A stretch of 49,358 nucleotides of DNA from Bacteroidota bacterium (GTDB lineage: Bacteria; Bacteroidota; Bacteroidia; Bacteroidales; JAAUTT01): NCBI GenBank assembly GCA_021779665.1, contig JAJYAG010000026.1, positions 1-49,358 on the forward strand. The letters run 5' to 3'. The notes beneath the pieces are model-generated. The model saw only the letters and a list, made by a program, of their open reading frames with translations, did not search any database and was not told the DNA's origin. The number at the start of each line of letters is the position of its first letter. Positions within the stretch are counted from its first letter, which is position 1. Made by a program: the position numbers and the translations under genes. Below are positions 24,673-33,816 of this stretch, in pieces.

Positions 24673-25922
24673 TTGATTGTTTTTTGAAGTTTATCAGAGG
24701 TAATGAACATTGAGCCGGCATAGTATTGTGAAAGCATGGTACCATCCATTTTTGCGTTCATTAAATGGTTCTCGTAGATGGATGAATATGTCTTCAATAT
24801 AAATCCGTTGCAAAATAATTGACCCCGGATACTTCCTTTCAGATTTACTTTGCCTGCACAATACACACTTCCATTTACCAAACTATTCTCCTGGAAGATA
24901 CACTCCGGAGATGAATCGTTACTCTCAGATTTTGCAATTACAATGATATCACCCAGAATAACCGAGCCTTTTCTTATTTCCACTATGGGGTTTTTGATAG
25001 TAGTTTCATTCATTGCTATCAGGGTTGGAAATTTAAAGATGCAGTCGGTGCCAATTAGAATGGTGTCGGTGGCAAAACATTGTAGCGATCCCTGAAAATT
25101 TTCTTCGAATTCAATTTTCGGCGCAAATAAAATCACATCCTGTAAGGCTGCGGTATTCTTTACGGTTATGCCTGCTGTCGAAATTAATTTTATATTTCCG
25201 CTGAGTTGCAGGTTCTCAAGTGTAATCCAGCCATTTGTATTTACCCGCAAAGTTTTATTATAAAACGAGTTTTCAACTTTACTATTTTTAATGAGTTCGC
25301 CCCACTCTATAATACTATCTGTTGGATTGATTTTTTGCTGTGCAGCAAGCCGGTTCTGATTAACAAACTCCTGATCGGGTTCCGGTAAATTTTCCCCACT
25401 GTTTTTAATAGTTCCCTCAATGAGTTTACTACCTGCATATCCGGTGCCTTCTATATATGCTTTCCGAATCCCAAGTTTGGGGATAAAACAATTGCCTTTT
25501 ATTTCAGTTTTTCCGGCAATGGAAAGATATTTGCCTTCATCGGCCAAATAAAGCGTGATAACATCCCTTGAAAGTATCTCAGTCCCAACAAGTATCTTTT
25601 TACTTTTGTTGATCACACGCCAGTTAGCCTCTGTCTCAACAACCTGATATCCTCCCCACCATTTCTTTGTCACAGATACTATATCCAGACTATCATCAAA
25701 GATGTCCAGCATTTTGACCTCATTTACAGGAAAAGATTGGGGATTTTGAATTACAATGAGAGATGCCGATTGCAGGTTCCGGTCCAGCCGTTCTCCCTGG
25801 GTAACATATAAAATATAGTACCGCTGGTACCAATGCTGAAGCATCATCAAGCCTGAAATCAGGGCTATGAAGAATGCGATGAAAATAGCATAATAAAGGG
25901 CTCCGGCTTTGAAAGTTTTCAT
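24660..25922 (-). CDS. Large GspK/PilX-like pseudopilin with beta-helix-like body
   Basis: 420 residues. The N-terminus MKTFKA|GALYYAIFIAFFIALISGL looks like a prepilin helix without Glu5, the feature that marks GspK, the capping subunit. The rest is unusual: repeated short beta strands of the kind SGNIKLISTAGITVKNTAAL and VNGSVYCAGKVNLKGSIRGQ suggest a right-handed beta-helix or bactofilin-like stack, not the alpha domain of classic GspK. It is longer than the usual 300-odd residues. It lies directly before the GspI- and GspJ-like genes, fitting a K-I-J tip complex. The call rests on position and leader type. Confidence 0.6.
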   Translation of the reverse strand: MKTFKAGALYYAIFIAFFIALISGLMMLQHWYQRYYILYVTQGERLDRNLQSASLIVIQNPQSFPVNEVKMLDIFDDSLDIVSVTKKWWGGYQVVETEANWRVINKSKKILVGTEILSRDVITLYLADEGKYLSIAGKTEIKGNCFIPKLGIRKAYIEGTGYAGSKLIEGTIKNSGENLPEPDQEFVNQNRLAAQQKINPTDSIIEWGELIKNSKVENSFYNKTLRVNTNGWITLENLQLSGNIKLISTAGITVKNTAALQDVILFAPKIEFEENFQGSLQCFATDTILIGTDCIFKFPTLIAMNETTIKNPIVEIRKGSVILGDIIVIAKSESNDSSPECIFQENSLVNGSVYCAGKVNLKGSIRGQLFCNGFILKTYSSIYENHLMNAKMDGTMLSQYYAGSMFITSDKLQKTIKCLE

Positions 25923-25984
25923 TGCTACTAATTAGTTTCTTAAGTTTATAGGACTTCCATTGCGACTAATACACCTCTCATATA

Positions 25985-26704
25985 TTATTGATTTGGCTTT
26001 TCACTATTTTTCAACTCTTCCTTATTTTGTTCTTTCTTTTTAAAAACATGATGGATTCTTTCTTGAGACTTAACTAATGGAATTGTATCGTTACTCTCTT
26101 TAGGTTTATAAAATCTGCTGAAGACGGGATGTCTTTTTTGAGATCTAACCTTATCGGTAACTTTTTCAGGTTTTCGGGTTTTCACTACTTCCCTGCCATC
26201 TTTATATTCTTTGGTAATAATTGTATCATTTGAATAAAAGATAGATTTCCCATGCAATAATCCTTTGTGGAACCTTTCCTTAGAGATCAGTTTACCTTCA
26301 GGGGAATACACAACCCTTTCGCCGGTTAACAATCCATCGTTATAAGAGGTCTCTTCTTTTTTAATTCCATTGATAAACCAGGTTGTCCATGTTCCTTGTT
26401 TTAGCCCATAATCAAAATTGCCTTGCCTGACGAGTCTGTTGTTTTTGTCAAACACTTCATACTTTCCATGCAAAACCTTGCCAGAATAACTTCCCTGATT
26501 TACATTGATTCTACCAGCTCCATACCAATAGTAAGGCGAACCGGATAAAATCTTTTTCTTTTGAAAATTACTGCTGGTCTGAGTTTTAACTACAGAATCC
26601 CCTGCTGTAAGGTTTATCTTCCGCAGATTATAGTCGGGCACCTGGGAAAGGAGGGTCATGATAGAACTCCCCTGTATGAGTATTATGAATAAACCCCTTT
26701 TCAT
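25985..26704 (-). CDS. Exported MORN-repeat (YwqK-like) protein
   Basis: 239 residues with a hydrophobic N-terminus that may act as a signal (RGLFIILIQGSSIMTLLSQ). The middle (about 70-160) has four to five MORN-type repeats: VLHGKYEVFDKNNRLVRQGN, GLKQGTWTTWFINGIKKEE, GLLTGERVVYSPEGKLISKE and GLLHGKSIFYSNDTI. The C-terminus is Lys/Glu-rich and basic. MORN variants of this kind occur in many Bacteroidota secreted proteins; their role in a secretion operon is not known to me. It overlaps the GspC-like gene by 4 nt, so it is part of the operon. Confidence 0.7.
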   Translation of the reverse strand: MKRGLFIILIQGSSIMTLLSQVPDYNLRKINLTAGDSVVKTQTSSNFQKKKILSGSPYYWYGAGRINVNQGSYSGKVLHGKYEVFDKNNRLVRQGNFDYGLKQGTWTTWFINGIKKEETSYNDGLLTGERVVYSPEGKLISKERFHKGLLHGKSIFYSNDTIITKEYKDGREVVKTRKPEKVTDKVRSQKRHPVFSRFYKPKESNDTIPLVKSQERIHHVFKKKEQNKEELKNSEKPNQ

Positions 26705-27183
26705 ATTCTGTGGATTGTATGTTTGTAATTTTGCTGCATAACAATAACTGAATCTTTGAATAGTTTGTAAACCTTCAGCTTATTTACCGAAAAGTCTCCT
26801 TCTTTCAAAAGGTAGTCAACACCCTGTATTTTAATTAAGCCCACCTTATATTTGTTTTTTGCATTGGAAATGATCCCAAAATATTGCAAATCTGGTTTGG
26901 GAGGAGTATTGTTTACATTTGAAAGCGATCTTCGGTTACTTAACATTTCTGTTTCAACGACATTCCTGCTTAGGCGGACAGTGCCTGAAAGAAAAGGGTC
27001 GTTGTAATTAGCGTACAAAGAAAATGTATCTGTCAGTTCTTTGCTGTCTTCAGTAACCAATGGTTTATAAACCGAATTTGAAGGCTTATCATCATTCATC
27101 CCGGCAATTATCTTGTAAATAATAAGTCCCCAGATAAGTATTACAAGAGGCATCAATACATATATGAGATTCTTATTTTTCAT
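26701..27183 (-). CDS. GspC/PilP-like inner-membrane to secretin connector
   Basis: 160 residues with one N-terminal membrane helix (about 7-27) and a periplasmic tail. The tail has YNDPFLSGTV and then a small beta domain, DLQYFGIISNAKNKYKVGLI and QGVDYLLKEGD...SVIVMQ, which matches the pattern of GspC HR or PilP domains (a short beta-barrel that binds the secretin N-domain). There is no PDZ domain. It is encoded between the MORN protein and the Ig-like lipoprotein, overlapping both by 4 nt. It probably links the inner-membrane platform to the GspD secretin. Confidence 0.7.
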   Translation of the reverse strand: MKNKNLIYVLMPLVILIWGLIIYKIIAGMNDDKPSNSVYKPLVTEDSKELTDTFSLYANYNDPFLSGTVRLSRNVVETEMLSNRRSLSNVNNTPPKPDLQYFGIISNAKNKYKVGLIKIQGVDYLLKEGDFSVNKLKVYKLFKDSVIVMQQNYKHTIHRI

Positions 27184-28184
27184 GGATTTGTACCTACGAT
27201 TAACAAATTGCTTTCTGACCAGGGACCGGTGTTTCCGGCAACATCTAGCGATATCACTTTCCAGAAATATTTTCCAGTAGTATTTAGATTTACCTGTTGA
27301 CTCTGGCCGTTTACTCTTTGCGAAAACCGAACACTCCCAGCCTTAAAAGTTTTATCAGTTGCTATTACCAGGCTGTCGTATATGGTCGCACCACCGTCCG
27401 GGGTTTTTGTCCACTTGAACGTAGATGGCCAATTGTCAATTTTAGCGCTATCCTCAGGTTGAGAAAGAACTGGGGCCTTGGGGGGCGTTTTATCAATGAT
27501 AAATTTTCGGGGAGAAAATACAGTGGCAGAACCATTATTCTGAGCCTGTACCCCCCAGAAATATATTCCTTCAGTTAGTCCTCCCACAGTTATAGTATCG
27601 TGTTGGGTTAAAACAGGACTCATAAACCTGGGTCCCGTCCATTCATTGTTTTTAAGCTCAAAGCGATAATCTGATGCATTGTAAAGTTTATCCCAAAAGA
27701 ATTTTATCTGACTTTTATTAGTTGCAAAATCATTGAACGGATTTCTCAAAATCACTTCCTGTCCTCTCAAATCCAAGGTCGTATCAATTTCCAACGATCG
27801 TACTACATAATTGCCATACGACGATCCATTCGCAGGGCGCAATCTCCATTGAAATTTTCCTGGGTAAAGCGTATAAAGAAATTTTGTACCAACAATATTT
27901 GTATCGACCAATAGCTTTTCTATGTTTTCGAAAGTAGGCGCAACAATCTGCAGATTATAGGATAAAGCTCCCTCCGCTTTTTCCCACCAAAAATTCTGGG
28001 AAGTGTATTGGGTTTTTAAATCATCGGATGGTGAAAAAATATCCACCTCCTTCCCTTCCAGATCTTTTTCAAAGATATCCTCGCAAGCCAGAACTGCAAC
28101 CATCATTAGTATGATGGTTAAAATGGCCGTTATTGGCCGGTTGATTGCTTGATTATTCTGATGTTTTACTGTCATTATTTTCAT
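27180..28184 (-). CDS. Lipoprotein with three FN3/Ig-like domains in the secretion operon
   Basis: 334 residues. Signal with lipobox VLAC (Cys34). Three repeated beta-sandwiches follow with W-anchored strands: QNFWWEKAEGALSYNLQIVA (about 60-125), IKFFWDKLYNASDYRFELKN (about 140-235) and STFKWTKTPDGGATIYDSLV (about 240-330), each ending in a GKYFWKV- or GKFQWRL-type strand. It overlaps the GspM-like gene by 32 nt. An outer-membrane lipoprotein beside a secretin could be a pilotin-like or surface-exposed adhesion subunit. No function is established. A second ATG at codon 4 is possible. Confidence 0.75.
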   Translation of the reverse strand: MKIMTVKHQNNQAINRPITAILTIILMMVAVLACEDIFEKDLEGKEVDIFSPSDDLKTQYTSQNFWWEKAEGALSYNLQIVAPTFENIEKLLVDTNIVGTKFLYTLYPGKFQWRLRPANGSSYGNYVVRSLEIDTTLDLRGQEVILRNPFNDFATNKSQIKFFWDKLYNASDYRFELKNNEWTGPRFMSPVLTQHDTITVGGLTEGIYFWGVQAQNNGSATVFSPRKFIIDKTPPKAPVLSQPEDSAKIDNWPSTFKWTKTPDGGATIYDSLVIATDKTFKAGSVRFSQRVNGQSQQVNLNTTGKYFWKVISLDVAGNTGPWSESNLLIVGTNP

Positions 28185-28704
28185 TTTGAATAGTCTGAAT
28201 TAAAACTTGCATGTTTAGGTGCTTCTTCGATGTTTTAAAATCGGTACGGGTAAAATAACTGACTGAAACAACTTTCCCATGTCGATAAGACTTTTCCAAG
28301 TTGAAAAGTACTTTTAAACAAGGTATAAAGGGAGCCTCAAAACTGACGATCCTGGTCTCAAGCTGATGATTGCCATAGTTGAAAATATGTACCGGTTGAT
28401 ATTCAGACAATATTGCCCCATTTTCCAAAGCAAGCTTACTGCTCATCTCCAGTAAGGGATCAGTAACCATCCCGCTGGTCTTGTCCCCGGAAATATTATT
28501 AACCTCATCCAAACGTTTCACCAGTTGATGGAGTCTTTTCGGATTATTTCCGGCAATGAGCGCTTCATGCTTTAACAGTTGCATTTCTTTTCTAAGTCTA
28601 AGCGTTTCGCTCACTGCAAGCAAGTAAATGCAGATAACAACCCCAACTGCCATCCATGGAAGAAGCCTTACTTTTTTCTGATATGTTAACTTCAGTATAG
28701 ACAT
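28153..28704 (-). CDS. GspM/PilO-like inner-membrane assembly protein
   Basis: 183 residues: a short cytoplasmic tail, one membrane helix (about 16-33, WMAVGVVICIYLLAVSE), a coiled-coil stretch (LRLRKEMQLLKHE) and a periplasmic alpha/beta domain with FEAPFIPCLKVLFNLEKSY, a pattern resembling PilO/GspM ferredoxin-like domains. It lies 2 nt after the GspL-like gene, the normal L-M order. It should pair with that protein to anchor the ATPase and platform. Confidence 0.7.
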   Translation of the reverse strand: MSILKLTYQKKVRLLPWMAVGVVICIYLLAVSETLRLRKEMQLLKHEALIAGNNPKRLHQLVKRLDEVNNISGDKTSGMVTDPLLEMSSKLALENGAILSEYQPVHIFNYGNHQLETRIVSFEAPFIPCLKVLFNLEKSYRHGKVVSVSYFTRTDFKTSKKHLNMQVLIQTIQNENNDSKTSE

Positions 28705-28706
28705 GT

Positions 28707-29921
28707 TCAGCTTTTTGAGGTATCAATTCCTAATTCAATTGAAAAAAAACCTGAACTGGCATCCGCATCTTGCAGGTAATTCAGTATTTCAACCTTGTTG
28801 ACCCAAGTCAGTTCTTTTAATCTGTTGATCCAATTATTCAAATGGGAACTGCTTTGGGCCAATCCCTCAATAATAATTATGTCAGGACGCAATACAATTT
28901 CTTTGTTGCTCCTTATTTTGGAAGTGACCGGATTGATCTCTAACTTCTCCAGTACAATGTCGCCAGTTACTGTTCCTGCAATCCTGTCGGCATAAAAAGC
29001 CATCTTTGAACGGTTCATCATCCCCGATCCTTGCATGAATTTCTCCTTCCATTCTAATTCTTTTTGAAGTGAATCGAGCTTACTTTTTAATTCCCGGTTA
29101 CCCAAAAGCTGGTTTTCAAAATATTGTTTCTTATCGGAATAATGCAAATAAAACATGGTATTGACCAACAGAACCAAAAAAACTACAACAAGCAATGCCA
29201 CACCTGCTTTCCTGAACAATATCCTTGCGAGGTATTCACTCTTTCCCTGTTTGATCTCTTCGTGATAACATTCACTGTCTTCCTCAACGAAATATTCCAT
29301 AGCAACACTTAAGGCAGGTAAGGTACTATTTTCAACTTCCCTGGAATCGATAATCAATTTCCCATTGAATGGTTCCTCTGTTTTCTCAAAAACTGAGATC
29401 ATATGATCCGGTTTGCTGAAGTGAAAATAATTATTTCCAAACCTTATTTCGTCTGCTAAATTATCGAAGTATTTGATCAGATTTACCGTGCGGTAAGGCC
29501 CAATAGCCAAACAGATTACATTTATTCCAGACCGCTCCAATTCCTGGGTTATTTCATCCAAAAGCTCTTTCCGGGCGAGGGCCACATAGGTTTTATCAAC
29601 ACCAGGATAAGTATCAATGATGAATTCATTTTCACCAGCGGTAGGAATTATTTGTTTTATCAGAGGCTTATCAGCTTCAGGTTTTATATTCTTCAGCAAT
29701 ATCCCTTTTCCTTCCACTATAAGATATACAGCCTGATCCCCAATGTATGACTTAATATTGTCTGGAGTATTCAGTTTCTGTCCGCAAACCTCAAAATCGA
29801 GCATTCCCTTTTTATTCACCACTATAACAGCCTGAAATTCCCTGGATGAATCTGCCTTTATTTGGCAATAAACACCGCAAATGGCATTGTTTCGAAACTG
29901 GTATTTCAAAAATTCCTTCAT
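28707..29921 (-). CDS. GspL/PilMN-like bitopic assembly protein
   Basis: 404 residues. A cytoplasmic N-terminal region (1-230) has an actin-like PilM/GspL flavour (VVNKKGMLDFEVCGQ; YVALARKELLDEITQELERSG; LIIDSRE) but no strong phosphate-loop motifs. One membrane helix (238-260) leads to a coiled coil (NRELKSKLDSLQKELEWKEK) and a periplasmic PilN/GspL-type domain near the C-terminus (VNKVEILNYLQDADAS). It therefore looks like a PilM-PilN fusion, as in GspL. It sits between the secretin and the GspM-like gene. Confidence 0.72.
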   Translation of the reverse strand: MKEFLKYQFRNNAICGVYCQIKADSSREFQAVIVVNKKGMLDFEVCGQKLNTPDNIKSYIGDQAVYLIVEGKGILLKNIKPEADKPLIKQIIPTAGENEFIIDTYPGVDKTYVALARKELLDEITQELERSGINVICLAIGPYRTVNLIKYFDNLADEIRFGNNYFHFSKPDHMISVFEKTEEPFNGKLIIDSREVENSTLPALSVAMEYFVEEDSECYHEEIKQGKSEYLARILFRKAGVALLVVVFLVLLVNTMFYLHYSDKKQYFENQLLGNRELKSKLDSLQKELEWKEKFMQGSGMMNRSKMAFYADRIAGTVTGDIVLEKLEINPVTSKIRSNKEIVLRPDIIIIEGLAQSSSHLNNWINRLKELTWVNKVEILNYLQDADASSGFFSIELGIDTSKS

Positions 29922-29926
29922 ATTGA

Positions 29927-31822
29927 CTAATCAATAATTGTAGGTTTAATAAAAATATTCAGCTTAGATTTTGACCGTTCGCTTGTGTTACTGCTGAACA
30001 GCCATTTTATAACAGGAATCCTGGCCAACAGTGGAACCCCCGATCCTGTATCTCTTTTCCGTTTTTCCTCTAATCCTCCTAAAAGAATCATTTCCTGATT
30101 TTTGACCCGAATTAATGAAATGAATGTTCGGTTAACTTTTCCAGGAGGGGCATACTGAGTTATTCTATCAGTAAAATCACCTTGTTCAACTTCAATTTCC
30201 AAAGTAATTTGATCGTCTCCTGATACGATTGGCTTAATCTTAACCCGAAGTTTTGCCTCAACCTCTTTATAAACTCTTGTTATTGTCTGAGAAGAACTTA
30301 ATGAACCATATATATTACTATTTTCTTCCAGATAATATTCTGTATTCCCTATACTCATTTCTGCCTCATGGCCATTTAAAGTTGAAAGCTTGGGTGTAGA
30401 CCGGATATCGATGATACCATCATTTTCCATAGCTTTCAGGTTTAAGTAAAAATTGGGGGTTACTTTCCCTAGTTTAATGGTTCCGAAACCATTAAAACTA
30501 TTGATCAGGTTATTGATGGATTGTGCCCCTAAACTCATATCAACTCCCGGAAAAACACCACCATTTGTTTGAGCAGGCTTATCGCCTAAGCCTGCTTCAA
30601 TGCCTGTGGATACAGTATGGCTGTTTTTAATGTCGATCACCAGAACTTCAATCAATATTACAGGCACAACCTGATCAATTGATTTCAGGAAGCTTTCAAG
30701 AGCCTGGATCCGTCCAGGTAACCCTCCTACCAACAGTCCGTTCAGTTCAGGAAACTCTTTAATGTCCAGGTCTCGGGTAAGTTCTCCTGGTACAACGTCG
30801 ACAATTTTCGTTACAGGCCTGTTCTGGAGCTGCACCATCCGGAACTCCTTCATCTCACGGCCCTTATTATCTCCAATCACATAGACCCGGTTAACTGTCT
30901 GATACGAATATGATGTATTGCGGAAAATAAAATCGAGCAATGCAGGAAAAGAAACAGCCCGAATTTTGAATGTAGCTTCTCCCTGAACAGGAGACGACAA
31001 GAAATAGTCAAGATGCAATTCATCGGCAACCCCTATAATAATTTCCTCCAGGGGAATCTTATCTGCAACGATCGAAATGCTGTCGCCCGATAAACGCTTG
31101 ATTACCATCCCTGACTCACCTGATTTTAATTTCTGTGTGACAGCACCTCTGCGGTTATTATTCTGGACAGGTACAGGTTCATTTTTTTCGATCAGAAAAA
31201 CCTGATCATCGGTTTTCCTGATTTTTAAATTGTTTGCAAAAGTGAACTTTTCCAAAGCTCCTTCCACAGACATTTTCTGGATATATGCACTTACCTGTAC
31301 CCTATCCAGACCTGAGGCTGGAACAAGGTTATAACCGGTCTGATCCACAAAAGCCTTAGCGACCGTTGCCAATTCTTCATTTGTACATTGAAGAGAGACA
31401 AGTCCAGAGTTCCGATCGTATATCACCAATTGTTTCTGAGGGGGTGGAGGGTCCACTTGAAGCACTTTGGAAATATTCAGGATTGAGCCAATCACCGTGA
31501 TATTCAAATTATATTGCCGGCATAAAAATATTAATACATCAGTTACACGGACATTTGTGAAGTTATTTACTGTCTGCACCTCTATGGTGGGATCGACATT
31601 GATGTTCAAGGCAGAACTGTTGGCTATTCCCCTTATGAATTCCTGTATGCTTACATTGGTCACCGAAACATTTACCTTTTCGTTCAAGGCAGCAATTGGT
31701 CCTGCAGCCAATGAGTCGAGCCTGTTTTGCAAAAGCTGGAACCTGTCCTGGCCCTTTAACGATAAAATAAGAAAGGCAAAAAATAAAACACTTATAAAAA
31801 ACTTATTCAACTTGGGGGTCAT
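29927..31822 (-). CDS. gspD: Secretin GspD/PilQ
   Basis: 631 residues with a signal peptide (about 1-24). N0/STN-like and N1-type domains lie at about 40-330 (SVTNVSIQEFIRGIANSSAL; LEEIIIGVADELHLDYFLSS). The conserved secretin core is at about 380-625 (VPVILIEVLVIDIKNSHTVS; NDGIIDIRSTPKLSTLNGHE; MILLGGLEEKRKRDTGSGVP; VPLLARIPVIKWLFSSNTSE). The N0 domain is clear, but N1-N3 repeats are fewer than in classic GspD. It forms the outer-membrane channel of the apparatus. It follows gspE by 27 nt in the operon. Confidence 0.93.
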   Translation of the reverse strand: MTPKLNKFFISVLFFAFLILSLKGQDRFQLLQNRLDSLAAGPIAALNEKVNVSVTNVSIQEFIRGIANSSALNINVDPTIEVQTVNNFTNVRVTDVLIFLCRQYNLNITVIGSILNISKVLQVDPPPPQKQLVIYDRNSGLVSLQCTNEELATVAKAFVDQTGYNLVPASGLDRVQVSAYIQKMSVEGALEKFTFANNLKIRKTDDQVFLIEKNEPVPVQNNNRRGAVTQKLKSGESGMVIKRLSGDSISIVADKIPLEEIIIGVADELHLDYFLSSPVQGEATFKIRAVSFPALLDFIFRNTSYSYQTVNRVYVIGDNKGREMKEFRMVQLQNRPVTKIVDVVPGELTRDLDIKEFPELNGLLVGGLPGRIQALESFLKSIDQVVPVILIEVLVIDIKNSHTVSTGIEAGLGDKPAQTNGGVFPGVDMSLGAQSINNLINSFNGFGTIKLGKVTPNFYLNLKAMENDGIIDIRSTPKLSTLNGHEAEMSIGNTEYYLEENSNIYGSLSSSQTITRVYKEVEAKLRVKIKPIVSGDDQITLEIEVEQGDFTDRITQYAPPGKVNRTFISLIRVKNQEMILLGGLEEKRKRDTGSGVPLLARIPVIKWLFSSNTSERSKSKLNIFIKPTIID

Positions 31823-31849
31823 GTTTTTATAGTTAGGTTCGTTTTTTAT

Positions 31850-33289
31850 TTATTGAAACTGGTTCATTAAAATTGAATAACATTCGTCGATCGAGGTCTG
31901 GCCCGCCTCTATCAACTCAAAAGCGACATCCGACAGGGTTTTGATACCCTTTTGCCTGTACATTTCGTGCACATGGTCGTGTCCGCTTTTAATTACCGAA
32001 ACAAAGTCGTGATCAAGTGGCACAACCTCATACACAGCTTTACGTCCTTTGTAACCCGTGTAAAAACATTGGGAACACCCTTTGGCAACATAATGATTTT
32101 CCATTGCTCCTGGAGGTTTGAAGTTGCGGGGCAATTCTCCTTCCATTAAAGGAGACTCTTTTTTGCACTCAGGGCATAATAGCCTCACCAACCGCTGAGC
32201 CACAGATAAATTAATTGTATTGGCAATTAAAAACGAGGGTACACCCATATCCATTAGCCTGGACAAAGTACCCCATGCAGAGTTGGTATGAATGGTAGAC
32301 AAAACCAAATGACCGGTTAATGCAGCCCTGGTTGCCATCTGAGCAGTCTCAGCATCACGGATCTCTCCCAACATGATAATGTCGGGATCCTGACGAAGAA
32401 ATGTTCGGAGAGCGCTGGCAAAAGTAAGGCCGATGCTTTCCTTTAACTGAACCTGATTGATCCCTTCAAGAGTGTATTCAATGGGATCTTCAATAGTGAG
32501 TATATTGGTATATTCCTTGTTCAGTATCCGGAGCGTGGCATATAAAGTGGTAGTTTTGCCCGAACCCGTTGGGCCGCTGATGAGGACAATGCCATTTGGT
32601 TTCCTTATCGCTTCCTGAAAATCGTCTAGCTGGCGTGTCTGAAACCCAAGTTTATGGATATCGATTGTATTCGCATCCTTGCTCAACAGTCGGAGCACAA
32701 TTTTTTCCCCGTAAAGGGTAGGCAACACCGAAACACGAATATCGAATTTCTTATCACCCGAAGCAAAGAATATACGCCCATCCTGCGGCAAACGCTTTTC
32801 GGCAATATCCAGATTCGATTTTATTTTCAGCCGGTTGATGATGGCGGGGTATTCATCTTTTTTGAGTACAAAACGTTCCACCAGCTTGCCATCAATACGC
32901 ATACGGATGCGGCAACGCTCCTCATAAGTCTCGATGTGGATATCGCTGCTGCCGATGTCGTGCGCATTGGTGATCAGGTTTACTAGAAAATCGTCCGAGT
33001 TGGGGGTAAAAGCCAGAGAACCGGAATGACCATTGGCACCCTGGTTCCCCTTCCGATAATGTTTCGCCAGGTTTTTTGAAACAAAGCCATTTAAAACAGG
33101 ATCGAGGGTGACCTTTTTTCCAAAAATGATTTCCAGTTCATCGATCATTTCCTGTGTCACCTTTTCCTTTTCGGCATAAAATTCCATGCTATCCTTACCT
33201 GCCGTTTTGGGGATAATGGAGTATTGCCAGGCCTGTTCGGCGGTGATGAGGTTGAGCAGGCTAATATCTATTTCGGGAGTTTCGTTCAT
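31850..33289 (-). CDS. gspE: Assembly ATPase GspE/PilB
   Basis: 479 residues. A short N-terminal domain (1-80), then the bilobed ATPase: Walker A GPTGSGKTTT (239-248), Asp box ILTIEDPIEY, Walker B-like DIIMLGEIRD (303-312) and His box TGHLVLSTIHTN (326-337). A four-Cys zinc site is made by C372, C375, C405 and C408. Every catalytic motif is present, so it should be an active hexameric motor on the cytoplasmic face. No separate retraction ATPase (PilT) is encoded, which favours a secretion-type rather than a twitching system. The start overlaps the prepilin peptidase stop (33286-33289). Confidence 0.97.
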   Translation of the reverse strand: MNETPEIDISLLNLITAEQAWQYSIIPKTAGKDSMEFYAEKEKVTQEMIDELEIIFGKKVTLDPVLNGFVSKNLAKHYRKGNQGANGHSGSLAFTPNSDDFLVNLITNAHDIGSSDIHIETYEERCRIRMRIDGKLVERFVLKKDEYPAIINRLKIKSNLDIAEKRLPQDGRIFFASGDKKFDIRVSVLPTLYGEKIVLRLLSKDANTIDIHKLGFQTRQLDDFQEAIRKPNGIVLISGPTGSGKTTTLYATLRILNKEYTNILTIEDPIEYTLEGINQVQLKESIGLTFASALRTFLRQDPDIIMLGEIRDAETAQMATRAALTGHLVLSTIHTNSAWGTLSRLMDMGVPSFLIANTINLSVAQRLVRLLCPECKKESPLMEGELPRNFKPPGAMENHYVAKGCSQCFYTGYKGRKAVYEVVPLDHDFVSVIKSGHDHVHEMYRQKGIKTLSDVAFELIEAGQTSIDECYSILMNQFQ

Positions 33290-33813
33290 CGTTGAAGCAT
33301 GAATAAGATATCGGCTATAAACATATCATCGTAGAAATTGATCCCCGGGAGGATCCATGATAATATAAATGCAGCAGAAAAAACAACTGAGAGACCACCT
33401 GCCAGGGGGATAGTTTTAACCTGTTTAACAAAAGTCCCATAAATCGCAAACCCGATTAAAACCATCAGAAGAGAACCGATGTGGATAAAGACAAAATTAA
33501 GCGGAGAGAAGAGAAATAATACCGGGACATAAAATAACAGATCGCCCATGCCCAGCTTTGTATTGATAAACCCGCTGCCATTCTTCCTGAAAATACGGAA
33601 ATATAACCAAGTGGCTGCCAGTTGTAAAGTAAGGGTGACAAGGTTGATAAGCATAGAAAAAAAGGCTGTTTTAAAACTTTGAAGATAAAAAGCATAAATA
33701 ACAGCTACCAGAAAAAAAGAAATGATAGCATATAAAGAAAGAGCCCGATAACGAAAGTCTTCATAAGCAATAAATAAAAGTGATGAAAGAAGAAGGGTTT
33801 TGAGAAGAATCAT
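33286..33813 (-). CDS. Prepilin peptidase, A24 catalytic domain only
   Basis: 175 residues with six or so membrane helices. The two catalytic aspartates expected in A24 proteases are at D19 (IAYEDFRYR) and in GMGD (88-91, KLGMGDLLF). The N-terminal methylase-like region and CxxC zinc motifs of PilD/GspO are absent, so this is a single-domain peptidase. It should process the four pseudopilins encoded in the same operon, which all have Ala at the -1 site. It lies between the major pseudopilin (3 nt away) and gspE (4-nt overlap). Confidence 0.8.
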   Translation of the reverse strand: MILLKTLLLSSLLFIAYEDFRYRALSLYAIISFFLVAVIYAFYLQSFKTAFFSMLINLVTLTLQLAATWLYFRIFRKNGSGFINTKLGMGDLLFYVPVLFLFSPLNFVFIHIGSLLMVLIGFAIYGTFVKQVKTIPLAGGLSVVFSAAFILSWILPGINFYDDMFIADILFMLQR

Positions 33814-33816
33814 TAT

